Shown here piece by piece: positions 16,552 through 24,998 of a DNA stretch of 43,240 nt. The position numbers were made by a program, and so were the translations under genes. This DNA is from Acidimicrobiia bacterium (lineage in GTDB: Bacteria; Actinomycetota; Acidimicrobiia; Acidimicrobiales; Bin134): assembly GCA_022819825.1 (NCBI GenBank), contig JAJEGM010000014.1, positions 1-43,240 on the forward strand, in the 5' to 3' direction. The notes beneath the pieces are model-generated. The model had not been told where the DNA came from and did not search any database. It worked only from the letters and a program-made list of their open reading frames with translations. The stretch's first letter is position 1. Each line of letters starts with the position of its first letter.

Positions 16552-17388
16552 CTAAACGGGGCGGTGGCTGCCGGGGTAGGGGGTGGTGGCGTCTAGGGTC
16601 ATGACGGTGAGGCCTAGTTCGTCGAGCAGCGAGAGGCTTGAGAGGATCTCGCCGCAGCGGTCGATGGGGCAGTCGCACAGGGCCACGGCCGCCTCCACCA
16701 TGGCCTCCATTGACTCGATCTGGTCGGGGCGGAGAATGTTCCCCACCAATTCGTCAGCACCCTCAGACAGCACGGCGGCCTGGGGCTCGATGGTGTTGAT
16801 GCGGATGTTGCGGGGGTGCAGTTCCACGGCCAGTGCGCTGGTCATGCGGTTCAGGGCCGCTTTGGTGGTGCCGTAAAACCCGAACACGCCTTTTACGCCG
16901 TCGGAGGGGAACGGCGGGCCGACGGCCAGGTTGGCGGTTGCGCTGGAGAGGTTGACGATCCAGCCTTCTCCGGCGGCTTCCATGTCGGGCAGCACTGCGT
17001 CGATGAGGTCGTGGGGGGCTAACAGATTGATCTCCAGCATGAGGCGGCGCCGCTTGAGGGGGTAGCCAACCATGGGCTGGTAGATGGCCGCGGCGGCGTT
17101 GTTGACCAAAATGTCGATGGGGCCCAGCGCCTCCCGGGCCTGGGGTACGATGGCAGCTCTGCTGTCGGCGTCGGCCAAGTCGGCCTGGATGGCGATGTGG
17201 GTGCCGGAGTGGGCATTGAGCTCGGCCAAGGTCTCGTTGAGTGATCCGGGCAGGGTGGGATGGGAATCCAGTGTTCGGGCGGTGATGGCCACATTGGCTC
17301 CTTCGGCGGCCAGTCGCTTGGCGATGCCCTTGCCGATGCCCCGGCTGGCCCCAGTGACGATGGCGTTTTTCCCCTCGAATCGCTTCAT
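16552..17388 (-). CDS. short-chain dehydrogenase/reductase
   Basis: A 278-residue Rossmann-fold oxidoreductase. The cofactor loop TGASRGIG near residues 11-18 with Arg in TARTLDS suggests NADP(H); ILVNNAA is the structural motif; the catalytic Tyr-x3-Lys is in FYGTTKAALNR, preceded by Ser in VNLSSATAN. The start ATG at 17388 gives the canonical MKRFEGKNAIVTGAS; an open extension to 17478 adds arginine-rich sequence without similarity. It is divergent from the peroxiredoxin at 17481 with 92 bases between the starts. The substrate is unknown. Confidence 0.87.
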   Translation of the reverse strand: MKRFEGKNAIVTGASRGIGKGIAKRLAAEGANVAITARTLDSHPTLPGSLNETLAELNAHSGTHIAIQADLADADSRAAIVPQAREALGPIDILVNNAAAAIYQPMVGYPLKRRRLMLEINLLAPHDLIDAVLPDMEAAGEGWIVNLSSATANLAVGPPFPSDGVKGVFGFYGTTKAALNRMTSALAVELHPRNIRINTIEPQAAVLSEGADELVGNILRPDQIESMEAMVEAAVALCDCPIDRCGEILSSLSLLDELGLTVMTLDATTPYPGSHRPV

Positions 17389-17480
17389 GGCCAGCATCCT
17401 AAGTTCGCAGGCCTTCACACCTCGCAGTGAGGCGCTTCCAACTGCTCTGTCTCTGGCCGCCGGTACTAGGGTCGCCACTC

Positions 17481-17951
17481 ATGTTGAGTGAAGGAACGAA
17501 GGCTCCAGAGTTCACTGCGCCGGATCAGGATGGGAACGATCTGTCGCTGGCTGATCTGCGGGGGAATTGGGTGGCGTTTTGGTGGTATCCGAAGGCTTCC
17601 ACCAAGGGTTGAACGATTCAGGGACAGGGATTCCGTGATCGAATCTCCGAGTTTGAGGCCCTGAACGCCGTAGTGGTGGGGGCGTCGTTCGACTCCGTAG
17701 AGGACCAGAAGGGCTTTGTGGATGGCGAGAGCTTTCCGTTCTCGCTGATCTCCGATCCCGACCGGACTGTGGGGCGGGCCTATGACGCCGAGCGGGCCGA
17801 GGGCGAGCCTTACTTCGAATATGGGCTGCCCCGGCGGATCAGCTATCTGATCTCACCCGACGGCATGGTGGCCAAGGCCTACGACCTTGAAGGTCAAGAC
17901 TTGGCTGAGCACGCCGCCGTGATCATCGCCGACATCAAGGCGCTGAGCTAG
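17481..17951 (+). CDS. selenocysteine-containing peroxiredoxin (BCP/AhpC-TSA family), in-frame UGA
   Basis: The frame runs from ATG 17481 to the stop at 17949-17951 for 156 residues if TGA at 17610-17612 is read as selenocysteine (residue 44). Before it the protein reads MLSEGTKAPEFTAPDQDGND and FWWYPKASTKG; after it comes TIQGQGFRDRISEFEAL. In Cys relatives of the bacterioferritin-comigratory type the sequence is YPK-x3-PGCT-x3, so the UGA replaces the peroxidatic cysteine itself. The rest of the thioredoxin fold is intact (VVVGASFDSVEDQKGF, FPFSLISDPDRTVGRAYD, RRISYLISPDGMVAKAY). Peroxiredoxins reduce H2O2 and organic peroxides, and selenocysteine variants are known. The Thr-Pro-Gly of the usual motif is Thr-Lys-Gly here. 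A candidate SECIS hairpin follows. Confidence 0.87.
17627..17647 (+). promoter_or_regulatory. candidate SECIS hairpin in the peroxiredoxin mRNA
   Basis: GGGATTC (17627-17633) pairs with GAATCTC (17641-17647) in seven consecutive pairs including one G.U, closing a seven-base loop CGTGATC. The loop starts 22 nt after the UGA and has G as its second base, in line with known bacterial SECIS constraints. Folded by eye; the coding sequence constrains it too, so chance cannot be excluded. Confidence 0.45.
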
Positions 17952-17982
17952 GGGTTTCCCGCCTAGGGCTCCGAGGGGCCGG

Positions 17983-18924
17983 CTAGAACTCGATGACCCA
18001 GCGGCCTCGAGTGCCGCCGGCTTCCAAGCGGGCGTGAGCTTCTGAAGCGTTCTCCATGGGAACCGTGCCCGCCACCCGCAGGGACACCTGGCCGTCTTCG
18101 GCCTGTTGGCGCAGGCGGTCGAGGCGGGCGTAGTCCTTGTCGTATGCGAACACCCAGGTGATGTGGAACTGGATGCCGCGCTCGTCGTTGCCCGGCCAAC
18201 CCCGCACCGAGGCAAAGCCTCCGCCGTCGCGCACCGCCGCTACCAACGGCTCCATCTGCACCGACCCGTCGGCCAGGCCGTCCACGCCGTCGGGGGCGTG
18301 CTCTCGGATGCGGTCGGCCACGTCGTCGCCCCGGCGCACGATCACGTCGGCGCCGAATGAGGCCACCAGCTCCTCATCGGCTTCCGAAGAATCGGCTATC
18401 ACCCGCAGACCGTCGGCTTTGGCCAACTCCACCATGTAGCCGCCGTAGCACCCGGCCGCCCCGGTAACCGCCAGCGTCTGGCCGGGTTGGAGGTTGAGCT
18501 GGTCGAGGCTGAGCCGGGCGGTGAGGCCGTTCATGGGCAGGGTGCTGGCCTCGGCGAACGACGAGCCCGCTGGCATCCGGGCCACTGATTCCGCCGAAAG
18601 CACTACATATTCGGAGTAGGCCCCATGCGATCCCATGGGCACCACCATGGCCATCACATGGTCGCCCACGGCCAGGTCGGTATGTGCGCCCTCTCCGATC
18701 TGGTCCAGCACCCCGGCCACGTCCATGCCCGGGATATAGGGCGGCGGACCGGTCTTGGCCTGTTGCTCGGCCCGAGTGCCGGCCCTCACATGGGTGTCGG
18801 TGGGGCTGACCGCGGTGGCTCGCACCCGAATTCTCACCTGGCCGGGACCGGCCTCGGGGGTGGGCAACTCCACCACCTCCAGAGCCTCCGGCCCTCCGTA
18901 TTCGATTACTCCAACTGCTCGCAT
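17983..18924 (-). CDS. zinc-type alcohol dehydrogenase/quinone oxidoreductase-like enzyme
   Basis: A 313-residue medium-chain reductase without the structural or catalytic zinc ligands, as in the quinone oxidoreductase branch. The N-terminal GroES-like half begins MRAVGVIEYGGPEALEV and contains PYIPGMDVAGVLDQIG; the Rossmann half shows LAVTGAAGCYGGYMVELAK, the NADPH-binding AxxGxxG-type loop. Members reduce quinones or alpha,beta-unsaturated carbonyls with NADPH. It converges on the peroxiredoxin stop 31 bases away. Length is slightly below the family average of 320-330 but no domain is missing. Confidence 0.88.
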   Translation of the reverse strand: MRAVGVIEYGGPEALEVVELPTPEAGPGQVRIRVRATAVSPTDTHVRAGTRAEQQAKTGPPPYIPGMDVAGVLDQIGEGAHTDLAVGDHVMAMVVPMGSHGAYSEYVVLSAESVARMPAGSSFAEASTLPMNGLTARLSLDQLNLQPGQTLAVTGAAGCYGGYMVELAKADGLRVIADSSEADEELVASFGADVIVRRGDDVADRIREHAPDGVDGLADGSVQMEPLVAAVRDGGGFASVRGWPGNDERGIQFHITWVFAYDKDYARLDRLRQQAEDGQVSLRVAGTVPMENASEAHARLEAGGTRGRWVIEF

Positions 18925-18963
18925 GGGCCGAGAGACTATCGACTAGACGTCAGGCCGCGTGAC

Positions 18964-19830
18964 TCAATCCCAGCACCGGACTTTGTAATCGTCTCGCAAT
19001 GCGCAGGCGTGGCTGAGTCCGGCGGAAAGGGCGATGAAGCGGTCTCCGGGAGGATCGACGATCTCGCCGCGGCCCCAGCACCGAACGGTCTGGTCGTCGC
19101 GGATGCCGCAGGTGAAGCTGCCACCGGCGGCAATGGCGGTGTAGAGGCTGAGCGGGGGATCGGCCTGCCCAGCGGTGTTGTCACCCCAGCACTGGGCGGT
19201 GCCGTCATCTCGGAGCCCGCAAGCATGGGACAGTCCTACGGAAATGGCGGCAAACCGGCCCTCGGGCGGATCAGCCCAACTCCCTGCTCCCCAGCACTCC
19301 GCCGTGCCGTCGTCTCGCAACCCGCACGATGCGTTGCCCCAGCCGACGGAGATGGCCGCAAAGCGCCCTCCGGGGGGACTAGCGGGGTCGGGGCCGCCGA
19401 CGCGGTTGCCCCAGCATTGGAGGGTGCCGTTGCCTCGGAGCCCGCAAGCATGGGACTGTCCAACGGAGATAGCGGTGAAACGCCCCTCAGGTGGATCCAC
19501 GCCAGCTTCGTAGTTGTCCTCCCAGCAGACGGCAGCACCGTTATCCTGAATCCCGCAGGAGTAGCCGCTTCCCGCGGAGATGGCGGTGAAGTTGCCGCTG
19601 AGGTAGACGGCCCATCCGGGGTCGTTCCCGCCGGCCCGCCAGCATTGGACAGTGCCGTCTTCGCGGATGCCACACGAATGGTCTTGGCCAGCGGCCACAG
19701 AGGTGAAGCGTTCCCCAGAGGCGGCGGGTTCCTCAATGGTGCAGGCTGCCAACAAGCCTGCGATCACCATGATGGTCAGCGTTAGACGGCCATCTGTGAT
19801 CTTTCGGAGTAGCGCTTGTTTCCGTGGCAC
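18964..19830 (-). CDS. RCC1-repeat lipoprotein
   Basis: A 288-residue secreted protein. A signal peptide with hydrophobic core LTLTIMVIAGLLAAC ends in a lipobox with Cys30, predicting a membrane-anchored lipoprotein. The mature part is seven tandem units of about 35-40 residues, each of the form F-x-A-I-S-x-G-x-S-H-A-C-G-L-R-D-D-G-T-x-x-C-W, the RCC1-like repeat that folds as a seven-bladed propeller. Every unit has two cysteines about 9-10 residues apart, which could form one disulfide per blade outside the cell. The GTG start at 19830 lacks a visible ribosome-binding site and sits only four bases after the upstream SDR stop, so translation may be coupled; an internal ATG at 19770 would give a shorter signal. 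Function unknown. Confidence 0.82.
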   Translation of the reverse strand: MPRKQALLRKITDGRLTLTIMVIAGLLAACTIEEPAASGERFTSVAAGQDHSCGIREDGTVQCWRAGGNDPGWAVYLSGNFTAISAGSGYSCGIQDNGAAVCWEDNYEAGVDPPEGRFTAISVGQSHACGLRGNGTLQCWGNRVGGPDPASPPGGRFAAISVGWGNASCGLRDDGTAECWGAGSWADPPEGRFAAISVGLSHACGLRDDGTAQCWGDNTAGQADPPLSLYTAIAAGGSFTCGIRDDQTVRCWGRGEIVDPPGDRFIALSAGLSHACALRDDYKVRCWD

Positions 19831-19834
19831 GCCA

Positions 19835-20662
19835 CTAGGAGGAAGAACGGGCGGCCATCACGTCGGTGAAGTCCACGAACGAGCGCAGGGTGTGGCCCCC
19901 GTCAACGGTGATGAACTGGCCGGTGGTGAAGCTCGACTCCGGGCCGGCCAGATAGCGGATGGCCCCGGCAATGTCGTCGGGGCGGCCGATGCGCTGGAGG
20001 GGCTGCTGGTCGAGGTACTGGGCCACTACCGAGTCGTTGTTCACCAGACCCTGGGTAGTGTCGGTTGCGGTCAGTCCCGGGCGCACCGCGTTAACCCGGA
20101 CGCCGAGGCCGCCCAACTCGTCTGCGGCTACCCGCACCAGGGCGTCCACTCCGGCTTTGCCCGCGCAGTAGGGCGCCAGGAAGCGACACGACTGGATGGC
20201 CGCGGTGGACGACACCGCCACGATGGAGCCGCCTCCGGCGTCGGCCATGTGCCTTCCGGCGTGCTTGATCATGATGAACGGCACCACCACGTTGAAGCTG
20301 ACCGTTTCCGCCACTTGCTCGGGCTCGTAGTCGAGCACCGCGGCCATGGCGCCCCCGCCGGGGACCGAAACCGCCATGTCGAGCCGCCCGGTGGGCTCGG
20401 CGGCGAGCGCCACCGCGGCCACGACTTGATCGCTGTCGGTGGCGTCGCAGCTCGTCCAGCGGATCGAGCCGCCTGCTTCGGCGGCCAGCGGTCCAAGCTC
20501 GTCGGCAACCTCTTGGAGATGGCCCGCGCTGCGGCTGGCGATCACCACATGGGCGCCGTCGGCCACCAGCAGCCGAGCCGTGGATCGGCCGATGCCGCCG
20601 GCGCCCCCGGTGACCAGGGCGGCCATACCGGCCAGCGGCAGTTTCTCAGACGGGTTGTTCAT
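19835..20662 (-). CDS. short-chain dehydrogenase/reductase
   Basis: A 275-residue SDR. TGGAGGIG near residues 19-26 binds the nucleotide, SSTAAIQSCRFLAPYCAGKAG holds the catalytic Ser, Tyr and Lys, and the C-terminal IRYLAGPESSFTTGQFITVDGGHT is the classical FabG-like ending. Its ATG at 20662 overlaps the stop of the upstream luciferase-like gene (ATGA, 20659-20662), so the two are translationally coupled. The frame stays open upstream across the antisense of that gene, but only the part from 20662 has family similarity. Cofactor type is likely NAD(P); substrate not inferable. Confidence 0.88.
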   Translation of the reverse strand: MNNPSEKLPLAGMAALVTGGAGGIGRSTARLLVADGAHVVIASRSAGHLQEVADELGPLAAEAGGSIRWTSCDATDSDQVVAAVALAAEPTGRLDMAVSVPGGGAMAAVLDYEPEQVAETVSFNVVVPFIMIKHAGRHMADAGGGSIVAVSSTAAIQSCRFLAPYCAGKAGVDALVRVAADELGGLGVRVNAVRPGLTATDTTQGLVNNDSVVAQYLDQQPLQRIGRPDDIAGAIRYLAGPESSFTTGQFITVDGGHTLRSFVDFTDVMAARSSS

Positions 20663-21630
20663 AGCTCGGCTACTCCTTCGCGAACAACTGTGCACAGCAG
20701 CTCGGCATGGCGATGGGCCAAGTCGTCGGGCATGCCGGCGATGCTGGTCCAGCAGTAGGCCTCCACCATGGGGATGCCCTCCGACAAGCGGCCCAAATGG
20801 GCTATGGCCTCGTCGGGGGTAAACACCTCCATCGGGGAGATGACCCCCATGGTGCTGCGCCGCTCCCGCAGCTTCTCCACCGTGAGGGGGCTGGGAGTCT
20901 TGCCGGTGCCCGATGCCCCCGCGGCCCGGTAGGTGTTGAGCTGCCAGGCCAGGTGGGGGAGGATGCGCTCGTAGGCCTCCTCGGGATCGTCGGCCACCAC
21001 CATGCTCACCACCCCGGCCATCTGGGCGATGCCCGGGTCGTGGCCGCCCTCGGTCAGGCCCTCGGTGTAGGGCTCCAGCGATGCCTGGTTGATGGACAGC
21101 AGGCCGCAGCCCAGCCGCCCGGCTCGGCGGGCGCCCTGAGGGCCGTTGTAGCCCAGCCAGATGGGGAAGGGGTTCTGCACCGCCGGCGGGGTGACGACGC
21201 CGCCGTCCAGCAGCTCCCGTACCTCCCGCACCCGTTGGTCGGTGGTGGTGTAGCGCTTGGACAGGTCGGCCCCGTAGGCCTCGAATTCGTCGTACACGTA
21301 GCCCGCGCCCAGCCCCAGGTCGATCCGGCCGTTGCTGATCTGGTCGGCCACCGCGGCCTCCTCGGCGATCTGCGGAGCGAGGCGCAAGGGGGCCAGCAGC
21401 ACTGCGGTGCCAATGCGGATGCGCTGGGTTCGGGCGGCCACCGCCGCGGCAAAGGTGAGGGGCTGGGGCAGATAGCCGTCCTCGAATAAGTGGTGCTCGC
21501 TGAGCCACACCGAGTCGGCCCCCCACTCCTCGGCCTGCACGGCCAGCTCCAGCGACTGTCGATAGAAGTCGGGCCAGGGCTTTTGCCACTCCGGTGGGTT
21601 CCGCAGGTCCATGTAGATGCCGATGCGCAT
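20659..21630 (-). CDS. LLM-class F420/flavin-dependent oxidoreductase
   Basis: A 323-residue luciferase-like TIM-barrel protein. It begins MRIGIYMDLRNPPEWQ, followed by AEEWGADSVWLSEHHLFEDGYLP, the typical substrate/cofactor edge, then RIRIGTAVLLAPLRLAPQIAEE and GRIDLGLGAGYVYDEFEAYG, conserved blocks of the family. In actinobacteria such enzymes often use coenzyme F420 and act on hydrides of cyclic ketones or xenobiotics, though FMN members exist. It lies 28 bases downstream of the crotonase stop and overlaps the SDR start, so it is in a crotonase-LLM-SDR operon. A second LLM gene is at 32893. Confidence 0.88.
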   Translation of the reverse strand: MRIGIYMDLRNPPEWQKPWPDFYRQSLELAVQAEEWGADSVWLSEHHLFEDGYLPQPLTFAAAVAARTQRIRIGTAVLLAPLRLAPQIAEEAAVADQISNGRIDLGLGAGYVYDEFEAYGADLSKRYTTTDQRVREVRELLDGGVVTPPAVQNPFPIWLGYNGPQGARRAGRLGCGLLSINQASLEPYTEGLTEGGHDPGIAQMAGVVSMVVADDPEEAYERILPHLAWQLNTYRAAGASGTGKTPSPLTVEKLRERRSTMGVISPMEVFTPDEAIAHLGRLSEGIPMVEAYCWTSIAGMPDDLAHRHAELLCTVVREGVAEL

Positions 21631-21658
21631 GGCCCGACCCTACTGATCTTGCGCTGCT

Positions 21659-22492
21659 CTACTCGTCTTGGGTGGCAGGGGGCATCCAGTCGGGCCAGTG
21701 GTCGGCCAGGGTGAGCGACCATTCCGGAGGGCGCTTCTCCAGAAAGGCCATCACTCCCTCGGTGGCGTCGGGCTGGCCCATGACGTGGAGGTGGATGCGG
21801 CGTTCCAGATCGTTGATCACCCCTTGGTCGCCAGGTGAGGTAGTCCACAACAGGCGCTTGCTGAGGGCGACCGAAACCGGGGCGACGTTGACGGCGATGT
21901 CCTTGGCGGTTTCCAAGGCGGTGGGCAATACCTCATCAGCAGGCAGGGCGGCGGTGGCTAGGCCCATCTGGGCGGCCTCTTCGCCGGTGTACATCTGGCC
22001 GGTGAGCAGGATCTCAAGTGCCTTGGCGTGGCCCACCGTGCGGGGCAGGGTCCAGTGGGAGCGGAAGTCGGGAAGCACTCCTCGGCGGTTCTGCACAATG
22101 CCCCAGCGGGCGTCGGCGGCGATGTAGCGGATGTCGCATTGAAGGGCCATAGTCATGCCCAGGCCCACCGCATGGCCGTTGATGGCGGCGATGACCGGCT
22201 TGCGCACGTCCCAGGGGTGGAACTCCAGGGCGTCAGAGCGGAAGCTGTCGGGGTTGGGGGTACCGAACACTCCCGGTCCGCCGGAAAAGTCGGCCCCCGC
22301 GCAAAAGGCGCGGCCGGCGCCGGTCATAACCACCGCCCGCACCTCCTCGTCGCCATCGCAGCGGCGCAGGGCGTCGGACAGCTCGGTGCCCATCAGCGTG
22401 CTGAATGCGTTGAGCTTCTCGGGACGGTTCAGCGTGATCACCGCCACCCGGTCGTCCACCGAATAGGCGATGTCTTGGTAGTCGTCAGTCAC
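21659..22492 (-). CDS. enoyl-CoA hydratase/isomerase (crotonase)
   Basis: A 277-residue crotonase. The CoA-binding and oxyanion-hole block is GAGRAFCAGADFSGG, the second is AAINGHAVGLGMTMALQCDIRY, and the catalytic region is VQNRRGVLPDFRSHWTLPRTVG. In that last block an Asp stands where hydratases usually have the second catalytic Glu (VPEAxS), so the exact reaction is uncertain. The GTG at 22492 overlaps the stop of the P-type ATPase by four bases (GTGA) and opens the family-like N-terminus VTDDYQDIAYSV; the longer open frame to 22582 has no similarity. Full length and otherwise intact. Confidence 0.86.
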   Translation of the reverse strand: MTDDYQDIAYSVDDRVAVITLNRPEKLNAFSTLMGTELSDALRRCDGDEEVRAVVMTGAGRAFCAGADFSGGPGVFGTPNPDSFRSDALEFHPWDVRKPVIAAINGHAVGLGMTMALQCDIRYIAADARWGIVQNRRGVLPDFRSHWTLPRTVGHAKALEILLTGQMYTGEEAAQMGLATAALPADEVLPTALETAKDIAVNVAPVSVALSKRLLWTTSPGDQGVINDLERRIHLHVMGQPDATEGVMAFLEKRPPEWSLTLADHWPDWMPPATQDE

Positions 22493-24888
22493 TGGTCCTG
22501 GTATCTCCTCAAGGCCCGGGGGATGGTGACCACGCCCGCGCCGGCGATCACCACCGCTGCGATGGTCGGAATCCACATCCATGCCGGGGGCACGTCTAGC
22601 TCAAAGAAATTCCGCGCCCATGGCCACACCATCACGATCAGATACGACCCGCCCATGGCCGCGGCCAGGCCGATCTTCCACGGCCGCAGCGGGCGGCTGA
22701 TCACCACCAAGATCACCAGCCCCACTCCCAGCAGGGTGAATGTGGCCACGGTGCGGGCCTCGGGCAGGGTGACTTCATCGTGGCGGCGGGCGATCTCGTA
22801 GACGAAGAATGAAGCCACCGCGGCCAGTACCCCGGCGGGGATGGAGAATCGCAGCACCCGGGCCAGGAATCCAGGACGGATCAGCTCGGTGCTGGGGGCC
22901 AAGGCCAAGAACAGGCCGGGCACGCCGATGGAGAAGGTGCCCACCAGGGTGAGATGGCGCGGGAGGAACGGGTATTCCACGGTGAAGATGCCCACCAGCA
23001 CGGTGAGCAGCACGGCGTAGGCCGCCTTGGTCACGAACAGGTTGGCCACCCGCTCCACGTTGTTGATCACCTTGCGCCCCTGGGCCAGCACCTCGGGCAG
23101 GGTGGCGAATGAGTTGTCGAGCAGCACCAGTTGGGCCACCGCCCGGGTGGAGGCCGAGCCGCTGCCCATGGCGATGCCCATGTCGGCGTTCTTCAGGGCC
23201 AGCACGTCGTTGACGCCGTCGCCGGTCATGGCCACGGTGTGGCCCCTCGACTGGAGCGCGTCCACCATGCACCGCTTCTGCTGGGGGGTGACCCGGCCGA
23301 ACACCGCGTTGTCGGCCAAGGCGGCGGCCATCTCGTCGGTATCTTCGGGCAACTCCCGGGCGTCCATGTGGTTGTGAGCGTTGGGGATGCCAGCCCGCTG
23401 GGCTACTGCTGCCACCGTGGCGGTGTGGTCGCCGGAGATCACCTTTAGGTTCACCCCCTGCTCGCGGAAGAAGGCCAGGATCTCGGGGGCATCGGGGCGG
23501 ATGGTGTCCTCCAGCAAGATCAGGGCCAGCGGGGTCCGGCTCTCGGGCAACGTCTCATCGGCAAGCGGCTCAGGGCTTCGGGCCAACAACAGGGTGCGGC
23601 GCCCCGCTTCGGCGTGGATCGCCACCTGGTCCATTACCGCGGGGAGGTCGCCCGCGATCACGTCGGGGGCTCCGAAATAGAAGGCGCCGTGGCTGCGGAA
23701 CTCCATGGCCGACCATTTGCGGGCGCTGGAGAAAGGGGTGGTTCCCACCGGTGTCCAGCCGCCGGTGTCGCCATCGCTTTCGTCGGACGCGGGATAGGCG
23801 TCGGGCGCGGGATACGCGTCGCGCACCGCCAGCATGGTGGCGTTGGGGGCCTCGTCGGCGTGGGCCATAGCCCCTAAGGCGGTGGCCACCAAGACGGGGT
23901 CGACACCGGGCAGCGCCTCGACGTCGTCGAAGCTGATGTGGCCGGTGGTGATGGTGCCGGTCTTATCCAGGCACAGCACGTCGGTGCGGGCCAGCAACTC
24001 TACGGTGGCGAGCTCTTTGGCCAGCGCCCGGCGGCGGGCCAGGGCGACCACCCCAGCCACGAAGGAGAGGCTGGTAAGCAGCACCAGCCCGTCGGGAACC
24101 ATGGCCACCGCGGCGGCCACCGTGCCCTGAAGCGCGTTCTGCCAGCGGTCCTCGGTGTCGAGCAACACCAGGATGAGCAGGGCAGAGGCGGGGGGAATGA
24201 TGATGATCAGCCAGCGCAGCACGGTGTCGATGCCCCGGCGCAGCTCGCTGTTGACCAGGGTGAAGCGCTTGGCCTCCTCCGACAGCGAGCTGGCGTACGA
24301 CTCCGCGCCGATGCGGGTGGCCTGGTAGCGACCGCTGCCTGCGGCCACGAAGCTGCCCGACAGCAGTTCGTCGCCGGACTCCTTCTCGATGGGATCGGCC
24401 TCGCCAGTGAGCAGCGACTCGTCGGCCTCCAGCCCAGCAGAGGTGAGGACCATCCCGTCCACCACCACTTGGTCGCCAGGGGCCAGCTCCAACACCTCGT
24501 CGGCCACTACCTCGCTGACTCCGACCTCGGCCACCTCACCGTCGCGCACCACCCGGGCTTTGGGAGCGCTGAGCACCGCCAGCTTGTCCAGTTCCCGTTT
24601 GGCCCGTATCTCCTGGGCCACGCCGATGACGGCATTGGACACCACCACCCCCACGAACAGGCCGTCGCGGGGAAACCCGGCCACCAAGATGGCGGCGAAC
24701 AGCGCCAGCATGATCCCATTCACCGGCGAGAACACGTTGGCCCGCAGGATCTGGGGCAGCGTGCGCACCGGGGCGTCGGGCACCTGATTGGTGCGCTCGG
24801 CGGCCACCCGCTCGGCTACCTGCTTGGCGGTGAGGCCCCGCGCCGGATCGACTTCGGCGGCCGAGGTTGCAGCGGTGTCAGGAGCCAT
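22489..24888 (-). CDS. cation-transporting P-type ATPase (CtpE-like)
   Basis: A 799-residue membrane ATPase. Phosphorylation motif LDKTGTITTG with Asp308, actuator motif LLTGEAD at 159-165, and the hinge MTGDGVNDVLALKNADMGIAMG are all present. The transmembrane region includes NGIMLALFAAILVAG and VSNAVIGVAQE near the N-terminus, WLIIIIPPASALLILVLL and VAMVPDGLVLLTS in the middle (the ion site has Pro-Asp rather than the common Pro-Glu), and several C-terminal helices. No N-terminal metal-binding domain is seen, which argues against a copper or zinc pump. The architecture resembles mycobacterial CtpE, implicated in calcium handling; specificity here is inferred only by that likeness. It overlaps the downstream crotonase start. 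Confidence 0.9.
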   Translation of the reverse strand: MAPDTAATSAAEVDPARGLTAKQVAERVAAERTNQVPDAPVRTLPQILRANVFSPVNGIMLALFAAILVAGFPRDGLFVGVVVSNAVIGVAQEIRAKRELDKLAVLSAPKARVVRDGEVAEVGVSEVVADEVLELAPGDQVVVDGMVLTSAGLEADESLLTGEADPIEKESGDELLSGSFVAAGSGRYQATRIGAESYASSLSEEAKRFTLVNSELRRGIDTVLRWLIIIIPPASALLILVLLDTEDRWQNALQGTVAAAVAMVPDGLVLLTSLSFVAGVVALARRRALAKELATVELLARTDVLCLDKTGTITTGHISFDDVEALPGVDPVLVATALGAMAHADEAPNATMLAVRDAYPAPDAYPASDESDGDTGGWTPVGTTPFSSARKWSAMEFRSHGAFYFGAPDVIAGDLPAVMDQVAIHAEAGRRTLLLARSPEPLADETLPESRTPLALILLEDTIRPDAPEILAFFREQGVNLKVISGDHTATVAAVAQRAGIPNAHNHMDARELPEDTDEMAAALADNAVFGRVTPQQKRCMVDALQSRGHTVAMTGDGVNDVLALKNADMGIAMGSGSASTRAVAQLVLLDNSFATLPEVLAQGRKVINNVERVANLFVTKAAYAVLLTVLVGIFTVEYPFLPRHLTLVGTFSIGVPGLFLALAPSTELIRPGFLARVLRFSIPAGVLAAVASFFVYEIARRHDEVTLPEARTVATFTLLGVGLVILVVISRPLRPWKIGLAAAMGGSYLIVMVWPWARNFFELDVPPAWMWIPTIAAVVIAGAGVVTIPRALRRYQDQ

Positions 24889-24948
24889 CAGGCTCCGAAG
24901 TTACCGGCTGGAAATCGAAACAGGAGGATTCGCCAGCGGCCAGACGAG

Positions 24949-24998
24949 CTGCCCGATCATTCATTGCCAGATGCTGCCCGATCATTCATTGCCAGATG
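24949..24998. repeat. perfect 25-bp tandem duplication at a gene end
   Basis: Two identical 25-bp units, 24949-24973 and 24974-24998, each containing CCCGATCATTCATTGCCAG. The second copy carries the final codons and stop of the lipoprotein gene at 24986; the first copy is a non-coding duplicate just beyond it. It looks like a recent slippage or duplication event. Confidence 0.95.

Noticed and set aside
17610..17612. TGA reassigned to tryptophan or glycine instead of selenocysteine
   Set aside because: Many genes in the window end with TGA at their expected length, so a general reassignment is ruled out.
18625..19785. Long plus-strand open frame opposite the RCC1 lipoprotein and oxidoreductase
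   Set aside because: Low-complexity Gly/Ala/Val-rich translation without domain signatures; the minus-strand genes there have clear families. High GC leaves antisense frames open.
20663..21589. Upstream extension of the SDR frame
   Set aside because: It is a shadow of the luciferase-like gene in another frame; the SDR starts at the ATGA overlap.
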